The notes under the pieces are model-generated. The model did no database searches. It worked only from the letters and a program-made list of their open reading frames with translations, and was not told where the DNA came from. Below, piece after piece: positions 23,646-32,027 of a stretch of DNA of 54,004 nucleotides. A program made the translations under genes and the position numbers. The stretch is taken from NCBI GenBank assembly GCA_017428385.1, contig JAFRQX010000029.1, positions 1 to 54,004 of the forward strand, given 5' to 3'. Position 1 is the first letter of the stretch. Every line of letters begins with the position of its first letter. Source of the stretch: Clostridia bacterium. Lineage in GTDB: Bacteria > Bacillota > Clostridia > Christensenellales > Aristaeellaceae.

Positions 23646-23762
23646 TTATGTGAACAGTATCTGTATTTCGTATGAAATATGCCTGCGCTCTATGTCATTC
23701 TCCCCTGTCCTGTGATACAATGTGCAGGTGCTGTGAACCGGCTGAAACCGCAAAATGGGTAC

Positions 23763-23802
23763 AAAAAAACCCAGGGCCCATTGATGCAACGTGCTCCAGG
23801 TT
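23763..23802 (-). terminator. Terminator of tRNA-Thr
   Basis: On the minus strand, AACCTGGAGC and GCCCTGGGTT pair with two G-U pairs and one mismatch, then seven Ts. It begins three bases after the tRNA CCA end. Confidence 0.65.
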
Positions 23803-23804
23803 CA

Positions 23805-23880
<76 letters not shown>

Positions 23881-23968
23881 ACGCTGTCTTGCGACAACGG
23901 ACGTATTCTATCATACCGAATGTAAAAAAGCAAGCCTTTTTTTCACGGTTTTTTCAGAAAGGAATTCC

Positions 23969-26320
23969 ATGCGAAAAGATCTTACCCTGCCCTGCGAACT
24001 TCCCGATGATTTTGCCTTTACAGACCCCACCGGACTGACTGCTTCGCAGGCGGAAGAAAAGCTCCGGGCCGGCCGCGGAAACCAGATGACAGATCCGGAT
24101 AACCTGAGTCTGCCCCGGATCCTGCTGAACCATACCCTGACCCTTTTCAACCTGCTGAACCTGTCCCTGTCGCTGTGTCTGCTGCTGGTCGGCAGTTACC
24201 GGAACATGCTGTTCCTTTTCGTGGTGTTTGCCAACATCCTGATCGGCGCCGTGCAGGAATACCGTGCACGGAAAACAATTGCCTCCCTGAAGCTCCTGAA
24301 CGCCCCTTCCGTCCACGTCCTGCGTGACGGCAAGGAAATCATCCTGGAGAAGGAAGCTACCGTGGAAGGCGACCTGATCGTCCTCCGGGGCGGTGACCAG
24401 GTGGTTGCCGACTGCGTGGTGGTGGACGGCAGCGGTGCCGCCATGGAATCCCTGCTGACCGGAGAAAGCAACGCCGTCCCGAAGCAGATTAACAGCTGGC
24501 TTTATTCCGGTTCCTATATAGTGGAAGGCAGGCTCCTTGCCCAGCAGGTATATGTGGGCGATGAAAGCTATGCGGGCCGCCTCACCTGTGAAGCCCGGAA
24601 AGATACCCGCCCCGCTTCCCGCCTGATGACAGACCTGAACAAGCTGATCCGTTTTGACTCCATGGTGCTGATTCCCCTGGGCGTATTGCTCTTCCTGAAG
24701 CAGTTACTGCTCCGTCATATTCCCGTTGCGGAGGCCGTTCCCTCTTCTGTGGCAGCCATGATCGGCATGATTCCGGAAGGCCTGGTCCTGCTGACCAGCG
24801 TGGCCATGGCCGTCGGTGTGGTCAAGCTGGGCCGGCGCAACGCCCTGGTGCAGGAGCTTTCCGGTATTGAAACCCTGGCCCGGGTGGACGTGCTGTGCCT
24901 GGATAAAACCGGCACCCTGACCACCGGCACCATGGAACTGGAAACCGTGGAAGGCGTGGAATGCACCCGGGAGGAAACAGAAAAGGCCCTTTCCCGGCTG
25001 CTGGGCGTCTTTGACGAGAACAGCGCCACGCTGAACGCTCTGCGGGCAAAGATCACGCCTGCCGATGAAAAGCCCCGGGACGTGCTCCCCTTCTCCTCTG
25101 AGCGCAAAAAATCCGCCGCCACCTTCTATGACGGCACCATGCTGATTCTCGGCGCGCCGGAATTCGTCCTCGGCGACCGCTATCCCGCGGAGCTCCGCCA
25201 GCGGGTGGAACAGTACGCCGCGGAAGGCAAACGGGTCCTGGTCCTGGTGGAAGGCCAGGGACTGGTTTCTGCCGAATCCCTGCCACCCTTCAAAACCATC
25301 TGCGGCATCTGCGTCCTGTCGGACCAGCTGCGCCCCGCCGTGGATGAGACCCTACGGTACTTCCGGGAGCAGGATGTGGATATCCGCATCATCTCCGGCG
25401 ATAATCCCATCACCGTTTCCATGATTGCCCGCCGTGCCGGCATTCCCGGGTGGGACCGGTATGTGGACGCCTCCTCCCTGAAAACCGAAGAAGACCTGGA
25501 TGACGCCTGCGACCGCTATACGGTCTTCGGCCGGGTTACCCCGGAGCAGAAGAAGGAACTGGTGCTGGCGCTGAAGCGCAAAGGCCACAATGTGGCCATG
25601 ACCGGCGACGGCGTCAACGATATCCCTGCCCTGAAGACAGCGGACTGCTCCATCGCCATGGCCGGCGGTGCGGACGCCGCCCGCAGTTCCGCCCAGGTGA
25701 CGCTGCTTTCCTCCGACTTCAGCGTGTTGCCCGACGTGGTGCTGGAAGGCCGACGGGTCATCAACAACATTACCCGGGCTGCTTCCCTGTTCCTGACCAA
25801 GACCATCTTCAGCTTCCTGCTGAGCCTGCTGATCCTGGTGCTACCCGCGGTTTATCCTTTCCAGCCCATCCAGCTGACGCTGATCTCCTCCCTGATGATC
25901 GGCCTTCCCGGCTTTGTGCTGGCCCTGGAACCCAGCGGAGAACGGATCCGCGGCGACTTCCTGCGCACAGTGCTCTACCGTGCCCTGCCGGGCGGTATAG
26001 CCGCCGCCTGCTGCGCCTCCATCTCCATGGCCATGACCTGGGCCGGCTGGTCCCATGAGCTGTGCAGCACGCTGGCCACCCTGTGTGCCGGCGCTATCTG
26101 CTGGATCGTGCTGATCCGCGCCTGCCTGCCCCTCAACCATCTCCGCCGTGCCCTGCTGCTGGTGACCGCAGGAGCCTTTACGCTGGCCTTCCTGCTGTTT
26201 GGTCATATCTTCTTCCTTGTCCCGCTTACAGGCCCTGCTGTGGCCCTTTTTGGCGGCCTGGCGCTGCTTGGCGGCGGACTTGTGCTGCTGTGTGACTGGA
26301 TCCTGAAACGCAGGACCTGA
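23969..26320 (+). CDS. P-type cation ATPase, CtpE-like (probable calcium transport)
   Basis: 783 residues with all P-type hallmarks: actuator motif SLLTGES, phosphorylation site DKTGTLT (Asp312), hinge TGDGVNDIPALK (545-556), and paired transmembrane helices near 45-90, 220-290 and 600-780. The membrane motif MIPEGL (267-272) with LVQELSGIETLARVDVLCLDKTG places it with mycobacterial CtpE, a calcium uptake pump, rather than with copper or sodium/potassium pumps. No N-terminal metal-binding domain is present. It is a single gene with a terminator at 26363-26391 and starts 88 bases from the divergent tRNA-Thr. Ion specificity is inferred. Confidence 0.85.
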   Translation: MRKDLTLPCELPDDFAFTDPTGLTASQAEEKLRAGRGNQMTDPDNLSLPRILLNHTLTLFNLLNLSLSLCLLLVGSYRNMLFLFVVFANILIGAVQEYRARKTIASLKLLNAPSVHVLRDGKEIILEKEATVEGDLIVLRGGDQVVADCVVVDGSGAAMESLLTGESNAVPKQINSWLYSGSYIVEGRLLAQQVYVGDESYAGRLTCEARKDTRPASRLMTDLNKLIRFDSMVLIPLGVLLFLKQLLLRHIPVAEAVPSSVAAMIGMIPEGLVLLTSVAMAVGVVKLGRRNALVQELSGIETLARVDVLCLDKTGTLTTGTMELETVEGVECTREETEKALSRLLGVFDENSATLNALRAKITPADEKPRDVLPFSSERKKSAATFYDGTMLILGAPEFVLGDRYPAELRQRVEQYAAEGKRVLVLVEGQGLVSAESLPPFKTICGICVLSDQLRPAVDETLRYFREQDVDIRIISGDNPITVSMIARRAGIPGWDRYVDASSLKTEEDLDDACDRYTVFGRVTPEQKKELVLALKRKGHNVAMTGDGVNDIPALKTADCSIAMAGGADAARSSAQVTLLSSDFSVLPDVVLEGRRVINNITRAASLFLTKTIFSFLLSLLILVLPAVYPFQPIQLTLISSLMIGLPGFVLALEPSGERIRGDFLRTVLYRALPGGIAAACCASISMAMTWAGWSHELCSTLATLCAGAICWIVLIRACLPLNHLRRALLLVTAGAFTLAFLLFGHIFFLVPLTGPAVALFGGLALLGGGLVLLCDWILKRRT

Positions 26321-26362
26321 GCCTGCCAATCCGAAATCACAGATACCAATTCATGACACACA

Positions 26363-26391
26363 AAAAGGAGCGGAGTCAATCCGCTCCTTTT
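26363..26391. terminator. Bidirectional terminator between P-type ATPase and the CotH-operon tail
   Basis: Perfect 12-base stem (26363-26374 with 26380-26391), GTCAA loop, A-run and T-run on either side. It ends both convergent transcripts. Confidence 0.92.
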
Positions 26392-26401
26392 CCTGTTTTC
26401 T

Positions 26402-27073
26402 TTAAATTCCCTTGAATTCTCCGCCGCATTCCACAGACAGTTCCACCGGATCCACAAACATGAAATTCCGATGCAGCAGCTGCAGCCGCGGATAAGTGGC
26501 AGTAAACACGGTTTCTCCCGCGTACTCGCCCTTCACGGTCACTTCCTCCACCGGCAGGCAGGCCAGCAGGTCCCTGGCAATCCGGAGACCCATGGCGGAC
26601 AGATACAGCTTCCTGTTCTTTTCCATGTACCCGGCCTTGCAGATGAAGGTGCTTTCCAGCTTTGAAGCGGAAACAGCCCGCATGCTGATGTTCTCGGCAT
26701 AATCCGTCAGTTCTCCCAGCGGATTGGCCTTCTGCAGGACTTCCGTATAGGCATCCAGGTCACCGGCCAGCACCTTTTCCGCGTGCTTGTGGTAGAAGGA
26801 CCACATCTTCAGGGTGGTCAGTCCGTCTGCCGGCGTGCTGTGGGACAGCGCGTCCGTCCAGTCAATGGACTCATCTGCGGTCTTCCAGAGGTTCCGGATC
26901 TCCGTGCCGGGCTTCTCAGTTTCCTTCACAGCGGGCTTGGGCTGGGCAGGCTCGGCAGCGGCAGGCGCTTCCGACGCCACCGGCATCACGCCTCCCCACA
27001 GGTCCGAGGCAATGGCCTTCATCCGCTTCATGAACTCATTCTGGTCCATGGGGCTGTTATACTGATCACTCAT
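26402..27073 (-). CDS. Protein of unknown family coupled to the AAA+ gene
   Basis: 223 residues that I do not recognise. The first 60 residues are flexible (Ala/Pro/Lys/Glu-rich with MDQNEFMKRMKAIASDLWGG at the front). The rest is a mixed alpha/beta domain with no signal peptide or membrane segment, so it is cytoplasmic. Its start overlaps the stop of the AAA+ gene as ATGA, so the two are made together; adaptor or substrate of the AAA+ protein is the natural guess. Last gene of the CotH-VTC operon, with a strong terminator after it. Confidence 0.75.
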   Translation of the reverse strand: MSDQYNSPMDQNEFMKRMKAIASDLWGGVMPVASEAPAAAEPAQPKPAVKETEKPGTEIRNLWKTADESIDWTDALSHSTPADGLTTLKMWSFYHKHAEKVLAGDLDAYTEVLQKANPLGELTDYAENISMRAVSASKLESTFICKAGYMEKNRKLYLSAMGLRIARDLLACLPVEEVTVKGEYAGETVFTATYPRLQLLHRNFMFVDPVELSVECGGEFKGI

Positions 27074-28971
27074 TTTTCAGCGGCCTCCTCCCTGCGGCAG
27101 ATCACACTCGGCGGATTGGCCGCCGTGTTGAAGCCTTCGATTACGATATCCGCGTCTCCGGTAACCCCGTTGTCAAACAGCCAGCGGCTCAGCGGGTTGA
27201 TCAGGAGGCTCTCCACCTGGTTGCCGATACCGCGGCCGCCGTTGGACAGGTCGAAGGTGGCGGCTTCCTGCAGGCTGGCATAGGCAAAATCTTCGATCCG
27301 GATGCAGATATTCTTCTGCTCCCGCAGCCGGCTGATGATCTTGTTCACCTGGGCCTTCAGGATCAGTTCGGCGGCTTCCCTGCGGATGTAGTCAAACACC
27401 ACGATGTTTTCGCCGATACGGTTCAGGATTTCAGGCCGGCCCAGTTCCAGTTTGAAGTAATCCTCAATGGCGGAACGGACCTTGGTCTGTACTTCCGGAT
27501 AAGGCATATCCATGGTCACGTTGGGCTCCCGGTTGCCGAAAGCGTCCTTGACGTAAATACCCAGGTTGCTGGTGAAGATGATGATCGTCTCGGAGAAATA
27601 GACCGTATTTCCCTGTCCGTCGGTCATCCGGCCGTCTTCCAGGATCTGCAGGAACTTGTCCAGGATGGAGGAATGGGCCTTTTCAATTTCATCAAACAGC
27701 AGGATACAGAAGGGATTCTTCTTCACGGCATTGGTCAGCTGACCGCCGGCTTCGTATCCCACATATCCGGGAGGTGCACCCATCAGTTTCTGGTCAGAAT
27801 GGCTCTGGCCGTATTCACTCATATCAAAGCGGATGCAGGTGCTTTCATCACCGAACAGCTTTTCCGCCAGGGCCTTGGCGGTTTCGGTTTTACCGGTACC
27901 GGTGGGGCCGGCAAAGAACAATACGCCCTTGGGCTTTCCGGCGGAAGAGGAATTGACACCGTTCATACCGGTCACTGCACGCTTGACCACGTCCAGCGTC
28001 CGCTCCAGCGCGGTATCCTGTCCCTTGATCCGTTTTTCGAAGTCCTGCTTGGCCGTCTTCAGGCTTTCCATGTTCAGGCGGCTCCAGGGGTTCTCCTTGA
28101 TGCCGTATTTATACAGATCCACCACTGTACACAGATCCTTGATCGGAATCTCTTCCTTCTTGCACAGCAGGCGCATTTCGTCCAGTTCCGTGAAGGTCAT
28201 GCCCTCGGTCAGGCCGACAAAGCGCTCCTTGATCCGTTCCAGTTCGTCCGGATGCTCGTTATAGTACGGCAGATCCCGGCGGTAAACAGTACCGGAGAAG
28301 AATCCGGCAAAGTTGTTACCGGTCATCATGCGCTTCCGTTCCTCACGGTCCGGGGCTTCCAGCCGGAGGATCTTGCAGACCGGGTTGTTCAGGTAGAACC
28401 AGGCCGGCAGGTCATTCAGCTTGTTCACCAGCAGGATGAGCAGGTTCTGCTTCTTCCCCTGGGTCGTCCGGACCCAGGAAGCGCTCAGGGCGCTCTGCAT
28501 CAGGATGTTGAAGCTGTTCACATCCTGCTGGTCCATCCGCTCGGGGGTGGTGATGTAATGGCTGGCCATTTCCAGCACGGTGACCGTGGCGGCCTTCCGC
28601 TGGAACATGGCCCGGCGGATCACGTTGGGCGCGGTATCCGCACCGTTGCCCTTGAACTCCGCCTGGATCGCGCCGTCCTTGATGGTCGTTCCCGTTGCCG
28701 CGGCGAAGCGGTTCAGCATGGAAGGATCATAGGGGCTCATAAAACCGACCAGGTTGCTGTAAAACACCACCTGGTCATATCCGTTGTCTGAAAAGAAGGT
28801 ATGGAGATACCGGCTCAGCGGGATGATTTCATCCTGCTCCACAGAGCCTTTCAGCGGATAGCGGTACTGATCCAGCACGTTGCCTTCCAGGATCAGCAGG
28901 GGCTTGATACCGCTGAACAGTTCCAGTTCCCTGTGCCATTTCGGGATCAAAGATTCGTTTGTCTCGCTCAT
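27070..28971 (-). CDS. ClpB/ClpC-like AAA+ ATPase with a degenerate first AAA domain
   Basis: 633 residues from the ATG at 28971 (AGGA upstream, 16 bases after the CapA stop; a longer reading would overlap capA). Residues about 10-290 look like an AAA domain that lost its Walker A: no GxxxxGK is present. Residues about 315-610 are an intact AAA_2/ClpB-D2 module: Walker A GPTGTGKT (355-362), pore-type loop GAPPGYVGY, Walker B LLFDEIEKAH, sensor 1 IIFTSN, then the D2-small domain. No ClpN repeats or ClpP-binding loop are evident. The second ring could pull on a protein substrate while the first is structural. Confidence 0.85.
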   Translation of the reverse strand: MSETNESLIPKWHRELELFSGIKPLLILEGNVLDQYRYPLKGSVEQDEIIPLSRYLHTFFSDNGYDQVVFYSNLVGFMSPYDPSMLNRFAAATGTTIKDGAIQAEFKGNGADTAPNVIRRAMFQRKAATVTVLEMASHYITTPERMDQQDVNSFNILMQSALSASWVRTTQGKKQNLLILLVNKLNDLPAWFYLNNPVCKILRLEAPDREERKRMMTGNNFAGFFSGTVYRRDLPYYNEHPDELERIKERFVGLTEGMTFTELDEMRLLCKKEEIPIKDLCTVVDLYKYGIKENPWSRLNMESLKTAKQDFEKRIKGQDTALERTLDVVKRAVTGMNGVNSSSAGKPKGVLFFAGPTGTGKTETAKALAEKLFGDESTCIRFDMSEYGQSHSDQKLMGAPPGYVGYEAGGQLTNAVKKNPFCILLFDEIEKAHSSILDKFLQILEDGRMTDGQGNTVYFSETIIIFTSNLGIYVKDAFGNREPNVTMDMPYPEVQTKVRSAIEDYFKLELGRPEILNRIGENIVVFDYIRREAAELILKAQVNKIISRLREQKNICIRIEDFAYASLQEAATFDLSNGGRGIGNQVESLLINPLSRWLFDNGVTGDADIVIEGFNTAANPPSVICRREEAAEK

Positions 28972-28987
28972 TGTTTCCTGTCCTTCC

Positions 28988-30226
28988 TTACTTGCCTGTA
29001 CTGTTCTTTTTATCCCGGGTGGGTTTCGCACTGGGCGCGCCCGGCGCGCCGGCCTGATCCACCGTATCATCATTTTCCGGAATCATAACGCCGTCAAAAG
29101 AAGGCAGATACGGGAATACGATTTCGGTTTTTCCGTCTTTCTCGGTCAGGGGCGGAAGCTCGATGGCCGTATCCTGCTTCATGATTTCGTAGACCGCCTG
29201 TGCCTGCTTCATCGTCAGGCGCATGGGATGGTAGTCATTGGAAAACAGCAGTTTCTGCGTCAGTTCACCTTCCGGCTGATAATCCGGATTTGAGCTGGTG
29301 GTAAACACAGGGTAAGCCGTCATCTGCTGGCCCAGGTACTGGTTGTCATTGCTGAAGGTCAGCTTTGCCTGAACCACCAGGCCGTACAGCGAGATAGCCA
29401 GCGGATCTTTCGGCACCTTGCCGGTGCGGATATTCCGGTTGCCGCCGAACACGAAGTTGCCCAGCGAGTAGAATACGCTCCGGTTGTTGATCACGCCCAT
29501 TCCCTGGGCAACGTGGGGATGATTGATGATCACCAGATCCACGCCCGCGTCCTTGATCAGTCCGGTTACCTTGCGCTCTGTATCTTCATCATGATAACGC
29601 TTGTATTCCGTACCAGTGTGCCAGCAGACAATAACCGCGTCCGCCTTGTCCACGTCCCGGGCCTCAGCGATCTTCTTCAGGAACTTCGGCCGCTGGGTAT
29701 AGAGCACAGAATTCTGGAGGGCGAAGAAGGCAATGCGTACTCCGTCCTTTTCATACAGGTAATAGGTGAAGTCCTGGAACCACTTGATACCGTTTTCTTC
29801 CAGGGCTTTCTTGGTATTGGTCTCCCCCTGCTTTCCGTAATCACCCACGTGATTGTTGGAGAGGGAGGCCGCTTCGATGCTGCTCTGTTTGAGGATCTTT
29901 GCGTAATCCGTATTGCCGCGGAAAACATGCAGCTTGCTGGACTTGTTTGCCCGGCTGTCTGTCAGCGGTCCTTCCAGGTTGATTACAGTCAGGTCATCCT
30001 GCTCAAACATTTCCCGGAAGTTTGAGAAAAAGTAATCATATCCTTTTTCTTTTGCCGCGTTGTCGAAGCTGTCAGGTCTTCCCTGCTCGTTATCAACTCC
30101 GCCCAGCGTCACATCACCTGTGAAAGTGATCGTAATGGTTTTTTCCGCGGATGCAATGCCCGCGGAAAGCAATACGGAAAGTACCAGGATCAGCGAAATG
30201 AAGGTCCTAACACAGGTCGTGCGCAT
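28988..30226 (-). CDS. CapA/PgsA-family secreted protein (metallophosphoesterase-like fold)
   Basis: 412 residues. Signal peptide or uncleaved anchor (1-27), then the PGA_cap domain (about 30-300) with its metal-site motifs: FTGDVTLGG, INLEGPLTD, SLSNNHVGDYG, CWHTGTEY, INHPHVAQG, YSLGNFVFGG. CapA homologues take part in poly-gamma-glutamate export or capsule anchoring, but most family members are uncharacterised and no pgsB/pgsC is here. The tail (380-412) is Pro/Lys-rich. Its ribosome site overlaps the VTC stop codon, and the gap is 5 bases, so it is coupled to the VTC gene. Confidence 0.85.
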   Translation of the reverse strand: MRTTCVRTFISLILVLSVLLSAGIASAEKTITITFTGDVTLGGVDNEQGRPDSFDNAAKEKGYDYFFSNFREMFEQDDLTVINLEGPLTDSRANKSSKLHVFRGNTDYAKILKQSSIEAASLSNNHVGDYGKQGETNTKKALEENGIKWFQDFTYYLYEKDGVRIAFFALQNSVLYTQRPKFLKKIAEARDVDKADAVIVCWHTGTEYKRYHDEDTERKVTGLIKDAGVDLVIINHPHVAQGMGVINNRSVFYSLGNFVFGGNRNIRTGKVPKDPLAISLYGLVVQAKLTFSNDNQYLGQQMTAYPVFTTSSNPDYQPEGELTQKLLFSNDYHPMRLTMKQAQAVYEIMKQDTAIELPPLTEKDGKTEIVFPYLPSFDGVMIPENDDTVDQAGAPGAPSAKPTRDKKNSTGK

Positions 30227-30231
30227 ACAGC

Positions 30232-30945
30232 TTATTCCTCCCCGGGGAACTCAAACCGGCGGCACCAGGTATATTTACTGATGGCACTCGGCAGGGCGCC
30301 CTGGCAATAAGTATTCAGGATATCGCGGATATAGGAAGGCAGGCTCTTGTTATACTTGACTTCCAGGATCATCAGGTTCTCATCAAAGGGAGGAACTGTC
30401 GGTACATAGGGATTGAAAAGATCCTTGCTCCAGAGTCCTGTCCGCAGCTGCTTGTCAAAGGTGATCCGTACCTCTTCCGCAGGATGGAGATAAGCTTCCC
30501 GGACGTAGTCCACCAGCACCACCGGCCGCAGCAGGTTCACGGTCATTTCCCGGAACACGTCGTTCAGCAGGCCGCTGCGCGTGGTTTCCAGCCCGGTCGG
30601 GTCTCCGGCCATCAGCTGCTCACACAGGAGCTTCGGAATGGAAATGCTGCGCTTGGAGATCAGGCTGCCGACCTTGGTCTTGCATTCCAGCTTGATGATC
30701 TTGTCGCTGAAGTTATAAATCCGGATCCGGTATTTGTCACGGTTCTGTACGCCGCTCACCTTATCGACAAACGCGTTGTTGAAAATCGTATCAAAATACA
30801 GGGACCGGATATGGTATTCGTTATATTCGTCTCCGTTGGGATCGCGGTTCAGAATCCCGTCCAGAATGCCGGACAGTACAAAATACTGCCGCTCATTGAT
30901 AAAGTACTTCAGCTCATGCCGCAGCGGCAGAGTATTCATGGACAC
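30232..30945 (-). CDS. VTC-domain (triphosphate tunnel) polyphosphate polymerase-like protein
   Basis: 237 residues, GTG start with a G-rich ribosome site. It is a stand-alone VTC catalytic domain without SPX or membrane parts. Tunnel residues are all in place: RHELKYFI (Glu11, Lys13), RSLYFDT (Arg47), KYRIRIYN (Lys71, Arg73, Arg75), LECKTK (Glu87, Lys89), VRITFDKQLRTG (Arg160, Asp164, Arg168), LMILEVKYN (Glu195, Lys197) and ISKYT (Lys224). In yeast Vtc4 these positions bind nucleotide, metal and the growing polyphosphate chain, so an active enzyme is likely. It lies between DUF4956 and CapA genes. Confidence 0.88.
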   Translation of the reverse strand: MSMNTLPLRHELKYFINERQYFVLSGILDGILNRDPNGDEYNEYHIRSLYFDTIFNNAFVDKVSGVQNRDKYRIRIYNFSDKIIKLECKTKVGSLISKRSISIPKLLCEQLMAGDPTGLETTRSGLLNDVFREMTVNLLRPVVLVDYVREAYLHPAEEVRITFDKQLRTGLWSKDLFNPYVPTVPPFDENLMILEVKYNKSLPSYIRDILNTYCQGALPSAISKYTWCRRFEFPGEE

Positions 30946-30972
30946 CGCGAATCCCCCCTCTCACTATAGAAT

Positions 30973-31240
30973 AGCTTTTCCTGCGGAAAAGCTTAATGAA
31001 TACTGAAAACTGAAAACTGAATAATGAATAATAATATGCTCTCATCAGCCAGGTCGGAGCAGATCATATAGTTGAACTGTCATCTCGACCAAGCATGCCG
31101 TAGGCATGCGCGTGGAGAGATCTCGTCTCTCTTCCGGCAGATAGTATACCGCATTCTCAACAATGAATTCTGAGTACTGAATTAGAAAATAACTAACTAA
31201 TCATTATTCATTCTTAAGTCTTCAGTATTCATTATTCATT
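30973..31240. repeat. Family B composite repeat inside the CotH-VTC operon
   Basis: A hairpin AGCTTTTCC/GGAAAAGCT (30973-30993) is followed by AATGAATAC and ACTGAAA units (30994-31030), a core at 31078-31126 (GTCATCTCGACCAA, private palindrome GCATGCC/GGCATGC, GGAGAGATCTC), and a right AT-rich end (31162-31240, with TTAAGTC and AGTATTCATTATTC). It separates DUF4956 from the VTC gene and with the hairpin at 31242 may reduce read-through. Confidence 0.8.
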
Positions 31241-31241
31241 T

Positions 31242-31277
31242 GTCATAAAAACCGAATCAAGGATTCGGTTTTATGAC
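31242..31277 (-). terminator. Hairpin directly after the DUF4956 stop
   Basis: GTCATAAAAACCGAATC pairs with GATTCGGTTTTATGAC (31242-31258 with 31262-31277, one bulged A). It starts three bases past the stop. The minus strand carries a U-rich segment only inside the stem, so termination may be partial. Confidence 0.6.
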
Positions 31278-31279
31278 CA

Positions 31280-31990
31280 TCAGGTTCCTGCTTCCACCTG
31301 GCATGCCACCAGGGTGGCGTCATGCACACCTTCGATGTTCAGCACAGCGCTGACCAGATCCTGCTTGCTGTCCAGGCGGACTTCCACTGTCATTTCCGCG
31401 CCGGAGCGGGTCACGGTCTTGCTGCGCAGCTTCCGCTGACGGACAGTCCGGCGGAGCAGCTGGGTGATCTCCTGCTCGGCATAGTCGTCATAGTGAACCA
31501 CCAGCAGATAGGAGTTCGGATTACGGAAGCGGATGAAGGTCATAGCGATCAGGATCACGCTGATACCCAGCACAACCGCCAGCGCGTGAACGTACAGTTC
31601 CGCGCCCAGCAGAATACCCATTGTCAGCGACCAGAACATGTAGGCCGTGTCCATGGGATCCTTCACTGCAGTACGGAAACGCACAATACTGAGGGCACCC
31701 ACCATACCCATGCTCAGGGCGATATCGCTCTTGATACACATAACCACGGGCGTGGTAATCAGCGTCAGCATCATCAGCGTCATCGCAAAGGTCGGGCTGT
31801 AAAGCACGCCGCGATAGCAGCGCTTATAGACGAAGGCGATGATCAGTCCGACGATGCAGCCCATCACCAGGCCGATGATAATCTTCCAGGGCGTCAGATT
31901 CTCAAACTGGCTGAGAAAATAATCGCTCAGGCTCGCTTCATTCTTCAGGATTGACTTGACTCCATCGGCATAGGCAGTTGAGATAAACAT
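31280..31990 (-). CDS. DUF4956 membrane protein
   Basis: 236 residues. Four transmembrane segments (about 36-55, 66-86, 116-131, 133-153) enclose the family signature GMVGALSIVRFRTAVKDP (95-112), a conserved loop with Arg and Lys likely facing the membrane core or the cytoplasm. Residues 160-236 form a small alpha/beta domain (EVRLDSKQDLVSAVLNIEGV) like ACT-type folds. DUF4956 genes often neighbour VTC-domain and CotH genes in Firmicutes. Because the VTC protein here lacks membrane helices, DUF4956 may be its membrane partner (inference). It starts 37 bases after the CotH stop. Confidence 0.85.
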   Translation of the reverse strand: MFISTAYADGVKSILKNEASLSDYFLSQFENLTPWKIIIGLVMGCIVGLIIAFVYKRCYRGVLYSPTFAMTLMMLTLITTPVVMCIKSDIALSMGMVGALSIVRFRTAVKDPMDTAYMFWSLTMGILLGAELYVHALAVVLGISVILIAMTFIRFRNPNSYLLVVHYDDYAEQEITQLLRRTVRQRKLRSKTVTRSGAEMTVEVRLDSKQDLVSAVLNIEGVHDATLVACQVEAGT

Positions 31991-32027
31991 TGGGGTTTCC
32001 CTCCTTGAAATGGATTAAATCTTCAAA

